A DNA stretch of 64,000 nt from Symsagittifera roscoffensis (GCF_963678635.1 NC_087067.1:34685509-34749508), one strand, 5' to 3'; positions 34,966 to 46,599 are shown, numbered from the stretch's first letter. Made by a program: numbers and translations. The notes: a model not told the origin generated them from the letters alone.

Positions 34966-35130
34966 GAAACTATTGCAACTATTGCAAATATTACAACTAT
35001 TGCAACTATTGCAACTATTGCAACTATTGCAACAATTGCAACTATTGCAACTATTGTAAATATTGCAACAAAAGCAACTATCACAACTATTGCAACTACT
35101 GCAATTATTGCAACTATTGTAACTATTGAG
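34966..35130 (+). repeat. 9-bp tandem repeat in 5' UTR of nested element
   Basis: About 18 units of ACTATTGCA with variants, lying just upstream of the RT start codon. It reads as a Thr-Ile-Ala repeat in one frame, but that frame has no ATG and ends at the RT start, so I treat it as noncoding. Confidence 0.8.
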
Positions 35131-35153
35131 GAGTTTGTCAACCCCGACACGAA

Positions 35154-35798
35154 ATGATGAGGAGAAGCGACAGAGCGATAAGACCGCCGTCTTATTTTGG
35201 TTTTTGTGATCACTCGGAAGAAAATCCAAAAGAAGACACCGTTTTTGCGTCGCAGAGAGTTAGTGACGATGAACAAGAGGATTCATACAACGAAACCGAA
35301 GACAAATCAGAAAATGAAGAACAACATACTGGGGCGACTCAACAGCTTCGTGTTATGACTCTCAGTGAGCAAGACCATTATCCTGTCGTACCCATTACAG
35401 AAAACGTCACAAACTGTTTGTTTGACGCCTTTGGAGGGTCTCTCGACATATCTAAGGAAGTTCAAGAAACTGAATGTGGGAACAGATGGACTGTGAGTGT
35501 GAACCTCCAAGGCAAACTGTATTTAGTCCCGGGGGTAAACATTGGCCGTAAATACGTTGATCTTTTAACGAAAGAAGTCTGCCGATTGAATCAAAACGAA
35601 TGTTCAGAACGACGTCTTGTATTCAGCCGATTAATCTTACAGCGAGATCCAATGATAAAAACCACACGTGATGTGAGAGCTTTGATAGGAAGACGACTTG
35701 AAGACTGGGAAAATAGTAAAATCAATATTCTACTACAAGAAGCCAAACGATGTTCACAAAAACAACCGAGGAAACCTATGAAAAAAAAACAGATCTGA
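35154..35798 (+). CDS. N-terminal part of nested-element RT protein
   Basis: 214 residues from the first ATG after an in-frame TGA at 35127 (MMRRSDRAIRPPSY). Residues 15-65 are acidic and polar. The rest is mixed and predicted ordered, ending in RALIGRRLEDWENSKINILLQEAKR, which leads directly into the RT region in related proteins. The frame closes 10 bp after a run of nine A (35781-35789). Dropping one base there would join it to the next piece (RSEDEHTAVVFAQ), so this and 35815-37227 are one gene split by a frameshift. No zinc finger or Myb motif is visible. Confidence 0.7.
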   Translation: MMRRSDRAIRPPSYFGFCDHSEENPKEDTVFASQRVSDDEQEDSYNETEDKSENEEQHTGATQQLRVMTLSEQDHYPVVPITENVTNCLFDAFGGSLDISKEVQETECGNRWTVSVNLQGKLYLVPGVNIGRKYVDLLTKEVCRLNQNECSERRLVFSRLILQRDPMIKTTRDVRALIGRRLEDWENSKINILLQEAKRCSQKQPRKPMKKKQI

Positions 35799-35814
35799 AG
35801 ACGAGCACACCGCA

Positions 35815-37227
35815 GTGGTTTTCGCACAAATGATGATGGAAGGGAAAGTACGGTCTGCCATGCGTTGGCTGACAAGCAGATCTGGCGGAGGATTGCTCCA
35901 TCCAAATGACAACGTTATTGATTCCACAACAAAAACAAGAAAATTGTTCATTGACATTCTGAAAGAAAAGCATCCCATAGCAAAACAGTCAAAAGAAGAA
36001 GCAAGAATACAATTAGACAGCTTGCCTGAGTTAGAAACAGTGACCATCACTTCTTCTTATATAGAAAAATTTGCGAGGTCAATGCACGGTGGAGCCGGAC
36101 CTTCAGGAACAGATTCGGAACACTGGAAAGACGCATTTCTTCGATTTGGAGGACACAGTTCGGCTTTGAGAGACGAAGTGGCAGCGCTGATCACAAAGAT
36201 AGCTAACGAAATTATTCCATGGAACCAAATACGAGCATTGATGTCAGGTCGTTTGATCGCTTTGGACAAGTGCCCCGGCGTTAGACCCATTGGCATAGGT
36301 GAGTGTTCGCGAAGATTAATGTGTAAATGTATGGCCGAAGCGACCAAAAAAGATCTCGAAGAAATCTGTGGATCTCAACAACTAGCTTGTGGTGTGAAAG
36401 GAGGAATAGAAGGAGCTGTACACGCAGTGGAGGAGTTGTTTAATAGCACCAAAGAGGACGGACATGGTCTTCTATTGATGGATGCCTCAAATGCATTCAA
36501 TGCATTGAACAGGGAAACGGCTCTATGGAATGCTAGAATACTTTGGCCAAGGTGCTCACGATTTCTATTCAACACATATAGAGGGTATGCGCCGCTAATT
36601 GTTGCAGGAACGACAGAACTTCTTTTCAGTAGTGAAGGCACTACACAGGGTGATCCACTAGCGATGTTATTCTATGGGGGTTCATTGATGCCATTGATTG
36701 AATCACTCAAAGACCGAGATAAGTATTTACAAACATGGTATGCAGATGATTCGGGAGCTCTCAGCGCACTAGAAAACCTGGTTGATTATTTGTCATCTTT
36801 GACTGAAAAAGGTCCGAAGTATGGCTATTACCCCGAGCCAAGCAAAAGTTATTTGGTTGTTCACCCGAACTTTGTTGAAAAAGCTCATCAATTGTTTGAC
36901 AGGTTCGGCATCAGAATAGTTGAAAGTAGAAGATATTTGGGCGGATTTATTGGCTCTGATGAAAGCAGAATTCGTTTCACTACAAAAAAGGTCCAAGAAT
37001 TGTTGGATTATCTTGGCGAGTTGTCCAAAGTGGCAGAAAAAGAACCTCAAGCTGCTTTAGTTGGATTGACAAGATCACTGCAATGCGAATGGAAATTTGT
37101 CCAGAGAGTAGTCAAAGATGCGTCGCAGTTGTTTGCTCCTCTCGAGAAGAAGATGTTGAAGGAAAACTTTTTGCCAAGCTTCCTAGGAACTTCTAGTGTC
37201 ACACACTCAGATCGTGTTTTGTATTAA
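35815..37227 (+). CDS. reverse transcriptase of nested element
   Basis: 470 uninterrupted residues. Palm motifs are in order: VRPIGIGECSRRL, then LLMDASNAFNALNR (first catalytic Asp), TTQGDPLAML, then WYADDSGA at about 36739 (catalytic Asp pair), and RYLGGFIG. GGAGPSGTDSEHWKDAFLRF precedes them. From memory, this RT type is widespread in cnidarian, oomycete and algal genomes. It belongs with non-LTR-type RTs and not with the Ty3 RT of the surrounding element. The frame ends at TAA 37225-37227 (after DRVLY), where matching sequence simply continues, so the stop looks like a mutation. The product would copy element RNA at the insertion site. Confidence 0.85.
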   Translation: MVFAQMMMEGKVRSAMRWLTSRSGGGLLHPNDNVIDSTTKTRKLFIDILKEKHPIAKQSKEEARIQLDSLPELETVTITSSYIEKFARSMHGGAGPSGTDSEHWKDAFLRFGGHSSALRDEVAALITKIANEIIPWNQIRALMSGRLIALDKCPGVRPIGIGECSRRLMCKCMAEATKKDLEEICGSQQLACGVKGGIEGAVHAVEELFNSTKEDGHGLLLMDASNAFNALNRETALWNARILWPRCSRFLFNTYRGYAPLIVAGTTELLFSSEGTTQGDPLAMLFYGGSLMPLIESLKDRDKYLQTWYADDSGALSALENLVDYLSSLTEKGPKYGYYPEPSKSYLVVHPNFVEKAHQLFDRFGIRIVESRRYLGGFIGSDESRIRFTTKKVQELLDYLGELSKVAEKEPQAALVGLTRSLQCEWKFVQRVVKDASQLFAPLEKKMLKENFLPSFLGTSSVTHSDRVLY

Positions 37228-37254
37228 CTTCCTGTCAAAAGACGGGGACTAGGT

Positions 37255-38224
37255 TTGCGAAATTCAATAGAAGCTGACGAACTAGCATTTTCCACTTCAC
37301 GTGAAGCAACCGACTGTCTCGTGAGTTCGATCCTTCACCAAGATGATTTCGACCAAACTCTACACAAAACAAAGATGAGAGAAGCAAGGAAAAACCACGA
37401 GGAGAAACAAAATGCTGTGGACAAAGATAAGCTCGATGAATTGCTTGCAGTTTTACCAGCAGATCAGAAACGAGCGATCCGGAGAATAATCGACAACAAC
37501 TGTTCCTTGTGGCTAACTTCGCTGCCTTTGTTGAAAGATAATTTTGATTTGTCAGCCACAGAGTTCAGAGACGCTCTGTGTGTCAGGTACAGAAAACCAC
37601 TCAAACGTTCTTTCTCGAGATGCGATGGGTGTCAACGAGATTTCGATTTACAGCATGCACTTTCTTGCAAGAAGGGCGGACTGGTAACACTACGACACAA
37701 TGAAATAAGAGACGCAGTGGGCGATCTTGCTTCAATTTTGTGGAAAGATGTGAAAAGAGAACCTGTCGTAAAAGAACCAGATCTAGAAAATGGAACCCCG
37801 GCACTAATTGCAGATCTTTCAGCTCGTGGGGTTTGGGATACACAGTCGGCTGCGTCGTTCGACATCCGTGTTACAGACACTGACGCTCCGTCTTACCAAA
37901 ACCGCAATCCCATGAATGTACTGAAAACTGAGAATTGAGAAGAAAAATAAGTATGGACCAGTTTGTGAAGAAAAGCACATGTCTTTCACTCCACTCGTCA
38001 CTTCAATAGATGGTGTTTTCGCACCGGAGTTCATGTTTTTCCTCAAACGACTAGCAGATGGTCTGGCATCAAAATGGGACCGCCCATATAGTCATGGCGT
38101 CTGGGTGAGATGTAGAATTTCATTCGCTATACTAAGAGCAACCAACATTTGCATCAGAGGCACAAGACCCAAATGGCGATCCCTCGGCGTTGAGGCCGGT
38201 TACACAATTGGAATGGCATTCTAA
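37255..38224 (+). pseudogene. C-terminal zinc knuckle and endonuclease-like domain of nested element
   Basis: 37255-37938 is in the same frame as the RT. It holds CDGCQRDFDLQHALSCKKGG (37621-37680), a C-X2-C-X7-H-X4-C knuckle, then RHNEIRDAVGDLA, and then ASFDIRVTDTDAPSY, where Asp in FDIRV fits a restriction-like (PD-D/E-X-K) nuclease core. A frameshift near 37930 moves the rest to 37979-38224 (FTPLVTSIDGVFAPEF, then KWDRPYSH). The domain would nick target DNA to start reverse transcription. The assignment to a nuclease rests on position and short motifs. Confidence 0.65.
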
Positions 38225-38478
38225 AAATTCACACGCTGTTAACTGGGTCTTTCATCGCGCATAACTGACTCCTATGATATTAGAATTTCGACACCATTTG
38301 CATAATATTTCGAAGATAAAAACACAGGATGACAACTGTGAACAAGCAACAAAAAATTTTTCCTTGCACCATTGAACACATGTATTCCAAAGAGTGCTGA
38401 CTTTTGAACTGACTATGCTGAGGTTCTTTGAGGATTTAACTTTGGAAAAAATGAGCTTGATTTTAAATTTGAAAAAAA
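38225..38478 (+). other. 3' UTR and A-tail of nested element
   Basis: 250 bp after the last stop without an open frame, closing with a run of nine A (38472-38480) that merges into the right target duplication. Confidence 0.7.
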
Positions 38479-38489
38479 AACTAGCAGTA
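38479..38489 (+). repeat. target site duplication, right
   Basis: AACTAGCAGTA, identical to 34852-34862; gag resumes immediately after it with the codons for RIETLVRKA (shifted by small changes). Confidence 0.85.
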
Positions 38490-39385
38490 AGGATCGAAAC
38501 ACTAGTCCGAAAAGCAAACTCACTAAAAAAACACAAAAATGACAGAAATTCTAATGATGACTCTAACACTTAAAATTACGAAAAATAGCAATTAAAAAGA
38601 GAGCATCACATCCCTCCTCAATTCGAGAACCAGATTTAGATTTTAGAAAACTAATTGATAAACTAGAACAAGCAATAATCACAATGAAACTCGGAGAAAC
38701 AGAAAATTTTAAACTGCAATGTGTTAATAGAATCGAAACAAATACTACACATACAAACAACATACAAGATTCAGAAGTAGATTTAACTGAAAAAATCACT
38801 GAAATTTTAAATATATATGAAAAAAATCCAAATTTTAAAGGTAAACCATCATTCAAAAACGGTGTAACTCTTGTCGAAGATACGAACATAGCATTGCTGA
38901 ATGCAGACAAAAACAGCAAGACAATAAGAATAAACCACAAAAATACAAAGAACCAAGCAAATCAATGTAACAAATAGCTCTGGAAAATCATTCCCAAATA
39001 GTTCAAATTATTCAGGAAACCAATCACCTTACAACTCTAACTACAGAGGTAGATCACCAGATCAAATAAATTCACGAAATTATTCACAAAACAGATATAG
39101 TCGATCACACAGTCGAAATACTCAAAATCAAAATAAGTATTCACGATCAAACTCAAATAGTCCGAACTATTCTTTTGATACCAGTTCCCATTCACACTCT
39201 AGAAAAAGACACTATTCAAATGACAGATCACGAAACTCATCGTATAATAGATATAGAAAGTATTCTAACAACAGAAACAGAAGCTACTCAAATAATCGAA
39301 ATCAACGATATAATAATCGATCACGAGATTATTCAAACAATAGATCAAATCAACAAAGATCTAATTATAAAAAAAAATCCAAATA
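38490..39385 (+). pseudogene. gag: Gag capsid end, CCHC knuckle and RS tail, copy P
   Basis: Continues the capsid interrupted at 34862. The open frame 38684-38977 covers the capsid end and spacer. The zinc knuckle CNSCRRYEHSIAEC is at 38863-38904, but one base is missing just before it, so it lies in another frame. The RS domain runs from 39043 (RGRSPDQIN) to 39385 with YSRSHSRN, RSYSNNRN and NRSRDYSNNRS repeats, over 110 residues, open throughout. Copy M has the same domain, so it is a family feature. Confidence 0.75.
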
Positions 39386-39673
39386 AAACACGAGAAAAAT
39401 CACAAAATAGGAATTCAAACTAAAACAATAGACAAAGAAACTACTCTCAATCACCTAATTGAAATAACACACGTTATCCAGATTCTCAAAACAAGTCTAG
39501 AAGTAATACACCAAAACATCGGAGACAAAAAAAAATCAAGTAGAAAACACTGAAAACAAAATTCAGACCCCCCTGTTATTGATAACACAGAAACTACTGA
39601 ATTACAAATAAACCACATTAATTGTGAATCTACAGACAGTTAAAGTGATACAAAAAACACAATTTTAGTCAAC

Positions 39674-40440
39674 ATGATAAAAGTTGAAAATGATTACAAA
39701 ACCGTTACGTACGAACAACCTTTTCATTCACACATCTACGAAAATCAATTGGAATTACTTTTAGACTATCACACTAGACCAAGAAGTAGTAAATTACCAA
39801 TCGGGCAAATAAAAAATGATGTAACGACATTACACGAACCTGAAAAAGAACAAGTACCATGTTCTAGTACAAATCACAATCACAAAAATATACCAAAGGA
39901 ACCACCAAAAGAAAAAATTTGGACAATCCCCTTTCTTTTAGAAGTCCAAAAACAAAGAAATTCAAACACCAGACCTTGAATTAGATTTTTTAATAGACTC
40001 TGGAGCAGTATCTGGTATCATTAATATTCCAACTTGGAATGAAATCAAAACTCTACACCCGACATTAACACCTAAAAAAACAGCCTTAATAAATTATGGA
40101 AAAATTTTATTTTTTCCTCGTTCCCACTAAGACAATGGAACAAAACAAACTCCTAAATAAACCCTTTAAACAAACATACCAAATCATAGATAAAGCGCAA
40201 TATTATTGGAATCTCATTCATCACAAAATACATACCAACTATTAATATACTAGACAGCAAAATTAAAATACAAGATAAATATACAAGAATGCAAAACACT
40301 GCTTTAACATTCTTCCAAAGAATGAACAAACAGCCAGCAATCTTTTCAAAAAATTTTTACCCCATCTATAATAAAGAACGTTAACATCTTAAACAACTCT
40401 CAGGATACATTTACGAATTTCCGGTTAAACAAGTTCACCA
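39674..40440 (+). pseudogene. pol: aspartic protease, copy P
   Basis: 39674-39979 is the Glu/Asn-rich spacer. The active site FLIDSGAVS is at about 39987-40013 (Asp at 39996-39998), in a different frame from the spacer. A decayed flap/second-motif region (GISFITKYIPTINI-like) is near 40210-40250. Trp is kept at the codon that is TGA in copy M (NIPTWNEIKTLHP). Several frame breaks make it inactive. Confidence 0.75.
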
Positions 40441-40484
40441 ATACGACAAAAGTCAAAACAGCCAACATTTTTTTATGTCTGACT

Positions 40485-41760
40485 TTGAATTTGGACCAAT
40501 TGACAAATTTTTTTACAGTAACAATTTCATCCATAAAAAAAATGAAAAACTCAAACTCTGATGTTATCTCTCTACATGTATCTAATAATTCACCATACAA
40601 AATCACCCTACCTTTAGGATTCCTAGGATATTGTGAAACCAATGCAACAACTTCCCCCACAAAAGAAGTACCATTCAAAGTAAATAAAATATTGCAATTA
40701 TTAGATATATGTCAATCAACAATTCTCGATGAAGAATCATCAATAAATAATATAATAAGCAATGAAAAAAGGAACACTGACTATTTCACGAAAACAACTT
40801 ATTTTAAACCAACATTCAAAATATCACACTATACAGAACAACAACAAAAATTCTTGACAATGTTCAATTTCAACACTCTCAAATAACACAACAAGAATAT
40901 GAAAAATTAGCCGATTTACTGTTAAAATATCCAACAGTTTACGCAACATTTTAATTTGACTTGGAAAAATAATTTCACCACTACACTTACCCTTGAAACT
41001 TGACGCAGTTTTCAAAAAACAAAGAGCAAGTAAAGTACCAATTCACTTGCATGACAAAGTCAAAAGATTACTTGACATTATAGAACAATACGAAATCATG
41101 TCTCCAGTAAATAAAGAAGAACAACCAAAAGGAAACACCTTTATTAACCCTGTTATTATCCTCGCTAAAGGAGAATCACTAAAAATAGTTCTAGGCGCTA
41201 GATACCTCAATTCACTTATTGATGAATCCAAGTGTAATTAGCCAATAGAACCAATTCAAGTAATTATAACAAAGATAAACGGTAAATACTTCACAACCGC
41301 AGATATGATTATTGCATATAACCAAATACCACTAGATGAACAATCACGATGATTAACACAATTCGTTATTGGAAATCAACAATACGAATTTAACAGATTA
41401 TTCTATGGCATATCCATAGGACCAGCAGCTTTTTCAGCCTTCATGAGCAAAATTGTAGACCACTCATACTTATCAAAAATGCAATCACATATTCAGACGA
41501 TGTTTTTATGCAATCCCAAACAAAAGATGAACTTTTCATAGTTCTAGAAAAAAATCATCAAATTTTACAGAACGAAACCATGAAAGCAGCCCCAGGTAAA
41601 TCACATTTTTTCTTAACACGCGTAAAATTTCTTGGACACATCATAGAAAAAGACACTATAACCCCACTGAAATCACGAAATGATGCAATTCAAAAACTCC
41701 AACCCCCACAAATAAAACGAAAGTCCAAAAATTCCTTGGAATGTTAAATTTCTTAAGTAA
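40485..41760 (+). pseudogene. pol: reverse transcriptase, copy P
   Basis: 40485-40886 is the linker before RT. 40993-41241 has KVPIHLHDKV, GNTFINPVIILAKG and LKIVLGARYL (the Asp of copy M is Gly here). It stops at TAG 41239-41241, where M has Trp. LFYGISIGPAAFS lies at about 41398-41436, and the catalytic box reads YSDDV at 41490-41504. The thumb (FFLTRVKFLGHI) is in the open piece 41508-41747. Conserved residues identify it beyond doubt; stops, frameshifts and the changed motif residue show it is dead. Confidence 0.8.
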
Positions 41761-41904
41761 ATACGTATATAAAATGCAATTATACTTAAGACCATTCTAT
41801 AATATTCTCAGACAATAAAATAAAATTGAATGATCAACAAGACATCAAACACGACAACAGGAAATCAAAAAACTTCTCGCAGAACAAATTTCAAACACAA
41901 TCCC

Positions 41905-42310
41905 AGATCCCAACAAACCATTTTATGCAATGTGCGATGCTTCAAATTTTGGCATCGGTGCAGCATTATTACAATCCCAAAATGGAACAAATAAATTGAA
42001 TCTTATATCAGCAAGTTCTCGCCTATTTACACAAGCTGAATTAAGACTCTCTACTCTCATGAGAGAATGCACAGCTATCATACACACTAACAGAATGTGA
42101 ATTTTTGATTCTTGGATCAAAACATCCAACAGTTTTATTTACAGACCACAAACCTATCATATTTCTTTTTACACAAAAATCAATTCCAAACCATAGAGTT
42201 TATTGATTTCAACTAATCCTAATGAAATTTCCAAATTTACACATAGTATGGACAGCAGGAAAAAACCTTGCACTACCTGACACTCTTAGTAGAAAGACAC
42301 AACCTGAATA
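41905..42310 (+). pseudogene. pol: RNase H domain, copy P
   Basis: MCDASNFGIGAALLQS at about 41929-41976 with the first catalytic Asp, FTQAELRLSTLMREC with the Glu, then LFTDHKPI after a frame break, and VWTAGKNLALPDTLSRK near 42250-42300. This is the same order as in copy M. Confidence 0.75.
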
Positions 42311-42699
42311 AATAACAAGAAAAACAACAACGGAAATACCACAAAGTAAAAAATTCTATCTCGCTAAAGATGAAACCTCACCACGATTAGAGTTTAAATA
42401 GGCAGTAACAATATGCACCAACAATCTACAACATTTCCCACTCTATTTAGATTGTCAAAACAACCATTATGAAGTTGATTTATTAGGTCATTCTCCATTC
42501 AAGCCAATTCCATATTCACATTGGATCAAGAACAATATTCAGCAAAAACGAAATAAACAACAGCACATAAGAAAGACCCATTCCCTTCAAAGAAGGGAAT
42601 ATCTAACTGATACCACAAATTTATCAGGACCGTTACCAAATGATTCAAAACACACGATAAATCAAGCTTTTAATCTACATGACCCTTTTGACAGCATAC

Positions 42700-44140
42700 C
42701 CCTATCAAAAATAGAAGTAGAAAACTTTTTTCTAACAACAACAGAAAAAATCACATTGGAATTATTACAAAAATATCATCCACAAATAAAAAACTAAGCC
42801 AACCAAAGCTGATACCACAATCTTAGGAAACAAAACACTCCTTAAATACTTCCGAAAAATCAATAACACTACAATAAATGAAAACCCAAACATTTTAGAA
42901 TATCAAACACCTGATTTTAAAGTACCATGTCTACCCTTAAGTATGATGTTAATAGCATTCAAAACTTCACATACACTCCACACTAAAGGACATTCAGGAT
43001 CAGAAAAAAAAACATTTTCTAACTTTATCCAAAATTTTTATTTCCCCAATGCTTCAATTTGGATTAAAGTTTTATGCACCGATTGTATAATATGCCAATT
43101 AAATAAACCCTACCCAAATCAAAATTTAATCGCAGAAAAACAAGATTTTGAAAGACAAAGTCTATATTTTAATCACAGAATATCATTTGACATGAAAGGA
43201 CCAATTTCTCCATCCTCAGAAGGAAACTCATATAAAATTATAATTGTTGATGCATTTACACATTATGTAGCACTCAATCCAGTACCCCATTGTAATGCTT
43301 ACTACGCATATACAACACTCTACGAACACTGGATAGCTAAATTCGGATTACACGAAATCCTAGTCACAGACAATGGCACTGAAATTATAAATAATGAAAT
43401 AGTCACATTATGCTGCTTATATAACATTAAACTAAAACCACGTACATCTCATGCTTATGGATTAGTCGAAGGTATGAACCGTTCATTACAATAATATCTG
43501 AGATGTATCATTAATGGAAATGATACACGATACACTGAACGATCAAGAGATGTAAAGTTAATTCCCTTATCATATAACTCACAAATTACAAAAACACTAG
43601 GAATGTCAACATATGAAATGGTGTTCAACCAAAAACCACTTAAGCCAATAATTTTCACAGCAAACGCCCATAAAAAATGCACGTTAATTGTCAACCAAAA
43701 ACCAAACAAAGATTCAATTTGTTATAACTTACCATTCCATACTCATGATGAAGACAACTTTCATCATCAACAAACTTTAAAATTAGACTCCGGTACACAC
43801 ACCGAATGGATTTTGAATAGAGGTAAAAACCATAACGAAATTTATCAGAAAATGACAAAAATTTTGTTACAAAGACAAAACATAAATCATCAAATCAATT
43901 CACAATTTAAGCCGGCAGCAGATTTAAAAATCGGAACATTTGTTTTAATTCCCAACTTTACGACACAAGAAGGAATTTCAAAAGTTACCACCACTCCGAA
44001 AAGGACCATATCAAATAATTGATAAACCCACTGATGTAACATACAAACTTACTGACACAAGTAAAAAAGAAATTGTTCAACATCGAAATAATCTATTACC
44101 CTATTACCCAAAAAAATATGCACTCCGTGAATCAAAACAA
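42700..44140 (+). pseudogene. pol: integrase, copy P
   Basis: The main piece 42943-43494 has the complete HHCC zinc region (HTKGHSG, later CIICQLN), then SFDMKGPISPSSEGNSY and VTDNGTEI, and VEGMNRSLQ. Three residues are missing before the catalytic Glu compared with M, giving D-to-E spacing of 32 instead of 35. 43603-44022 continues the core C-terminal side and the basic linker. The GPY/F-type module (GPYQIIDKPTDVTYKL) lies in a shifted frame at about 44004-44055, ending near RNNLLPYYP at 44105. Confidence 0.8.
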
Positions 44141-45370
44141 TTATATTCTTCCACAGGTATCAACACACTAATGAACAAATAAATATGAAAAAATACCAAC
44201 AAAAAGTTTTAGTTCACCAAACATCCCCTAAATAAAAAACAAAAACATCTCAAAAAGAAAGAAAAAATAGAAAAATGACAGAAAAAATCCTACCACAGGA
44301 TCAAAATGAGAAATCTGAACATAGAAACTTATCACGACTTAGAAGTCAGCCAAAAAAAACTACAAAACTTTCATTCCACAATCTAAAATACTGAAGAAAG
44401 TTAGATTTTTACTTTCATTTCCATTTTTTATTATCTTCCTTTTAATTATTTTGAACATACACATTTTCAAAATAACATGCTGAAAAACACTCGAATAGAT
44501 CTAGTTCAAAATCAGCCAATAGAAACCATTGGGAATCACCACTTTATTTAATGTGACACGACTTTAATAGCCGACACATATTCACCTCTAAGCATAATTA
44601 TAACTATAACTTCAAGACCTTCAGGTCAAACATAAGCAAATCGCTTCAAAAAGACAAATAAAACAAACATAATCTCAAAATTATAACCCTCCCCTATCAA
44701 GCAGTTCAACAATATTTTCCCAACTTAAAACTCCAAAACCCTTCAAGCAAAAATATTAAATTAGCCTAAAGAACAAAGAGCACATGATCTTTTACCCTAA
44801 AGTACGAATATTTCTCGGACACCCCCAATTATTCCATAAATAAAAACAAAACTAAGAAAATCTCCCAGATACCTCAAAATAACCCCTCAACAACATTTGA
44901 AAAAACCCTACCCACTTGTCAAAAAACCAATAAAAAATCCGACCACACTCGAACTTAGCCCCAAAAAAGTGAAAAAGATTCAACAAACCAAATCATTTCT
45001 TAAATGGTTTTTTTTAACAACAGTCACTAAATTCAACCAAATGTTTTCAAACTTTTCCACAAAACTTCCAAACCTTCTAAAAATTTTAATAACATTTTTA
45101 ACTGCTATCCTAGAAACTTTGATAATTATTTTCATAATCTCTTGCAACCTTTTTGTAAATTTCTACTCAGTATTTTAAGTCTATATCTATTTTTCCACAA
45201 TTCTTGATAATCTTCTCAAGTACGATAACTCGACAACTATTTATTTTGTTTCGCAATTTATTTTAGTAGAACCGATGTTTTTCTACTATTTGTAATTTTT
45301 CTCACTTTTTAACATCACTCATTCTGACAATATGTAAATGTATAGAAAAGGCAATTATCACATTTGCATT
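44141..45370 (+). other. pol-ORF X intergenic region, copy P
   Basis: Corresponds to 14769-15888. It holds one open stretch, 44897-45178, with a basic N-terminal half and a C-terminal hydrophobic helix (LLKILITFLTAILETLIIIFIIS). The homologous part of copy M is closed. It could be a small membrane protein or an env signal/leader exon; the support is weak. Confidence 0.4.
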
Positions 45371-46496
45371 ATCTACCATTCTCTTGTTTCTTTCCATTGA
45401 AGAAAATTGGAATAAACATAAATTTTTACTATAAAAAATTCCACTCTTAGAAATTTTTCAATATTGCTAATCAACAACCCCCACACCAGTCCCCACCAAC
45501 AACATCCCAAGAAAATCCAACAACACCCACAAGTACCCAAAATCCTCAATCTTCTACACGCATTTTTTTTCAAGAAAATCCATATACTTTTGAAGAAAGA
45601 CACGCACGATTATCTCAACCATTAGAACCAATTGGTCGCCAAGCACCCTTAAGCGAACCACAATACAAAGCAACATATAACATCTACCCACATCTACAAC
45701 AAGACCTGAATAGGGTAAGACACATAAGCCAAAACCAAAACACACTCGAAATAAATAGACAAATTATACATCCTAGACGAAACAGGACTTTTCAAACTCC
45801 CAATGTTCAATTTAATAAAACTCAATCGCCAACATCAAATCCCTTAGACCTTACTAGTAGCACATTATCAGATACACCTCCAACCGCTTCACAACAAAGC
45901 ACTTCAAATATTCCATCAGACTATTTAGGTTCAACCCCCACATAAGAACAAATTAGAGAAAACCTTTTTAATACCCCACCAATAACAGAACATCTTCCAT
46001 ATTGGGTAACGCACGAATACCCTCACAGTGAACCAAACTTGGTAAATAACCCAGTTGACTTTTCATTTGATACAACATTATCAACATTACCCGAAACACT
46101 TTCCCTTACCTCAACACCTTCCTTAAGTCAGATATCACCATCAACTTTCCCCCTAAATTTTCCTACAATCTTGATTCACGATATCAAGAACAGTTATCTC
46201 ATAAAATACCGCTACGATTAGATTGGAATACATTCGTAGCACCCCCACCATTATTTAGTCAGTACCAAGAAAGTAGCAGACTACATAATTGGGCACTAAA
46301 TATATTACAATATCGACACGATATCCACAAAGATATACAAGAACATAACATCCAAATACTACAACAAAGCAGTCTTACACTAAAATTCGAACTTACAGTA
46401 AGACTTAATAACATTGTTCAACACTCACTTCCATTAGACCCTCCTAATATAACAGCTCAATCTTTACCTCCCCCATTTATAACAACTAACAAATAA
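45371..46496 (+). pseudogene. ORF X, copy P (broken)
   Basis: Matches ORF X of copy M (13689-14768) over most of its length. ERHARLSQPLEPIGRQA at about 45594, RHISQNQNTLEINRQI at about 45720, a TAA replacing Ser near 45945 (STPT then stop), the LPETLSL region (46039-46221), and a conserved C-terminus at 46215-46496 (LDWNTFVAPPPL, DIHKDIQEHNIQILQQ) in another frame. Amino-acid similarity exceeds what the surrounding noncoding DNA shows, supporting a real protein in the ancestral element. Function unknown. Confidence 0.65.
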
Positions 46497-46599
46497 TATA
46501 TAAATACGAAAGATATACAAAAAAGACAATCGGATAAATCACCTTTTATAACCCATACTCAGGATTGTCGTACACATGTGTATTCTAAAAATATTCACA

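Larger units (their letters stand above)
34863..38478 (+). mobile_element. nested non-LTR-type retroelement in gag of copy P
   Basis: A 3.6-kb insertion, visibly richer in GC than its host. It is bounded by an 11-bp target duplication, has A9 just before the right duplication (38472-38480) and no terminal repeats, all as expected for target-primed reverse transcription. Inside: a 9-bp-period repeat leader, one long RT gene (35154-38224, with one frameshift, one stop and a later frameshift), and a 250-bp 3' UTR. The gene has RT, then a CCHC knuckle and an endonuclease-like C-terminus, as in elements with restriction-like endonucleases; there is no apurinic-type endonuclease upstream. Confidence 0.85.

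Noticed and set aside
34870-35157. Thr-Ile-Ala repeat frame as ORF1 of the nested element
   Set aside because: No ATG in the frame; the content is a translated 9-bp repeat with no known ORF1 features.
34854-35276. Minus-strand Val/Ile-rich frame
   Set aside because: Shadow of the 9-bp repeat and of the RT gene on the other strand.
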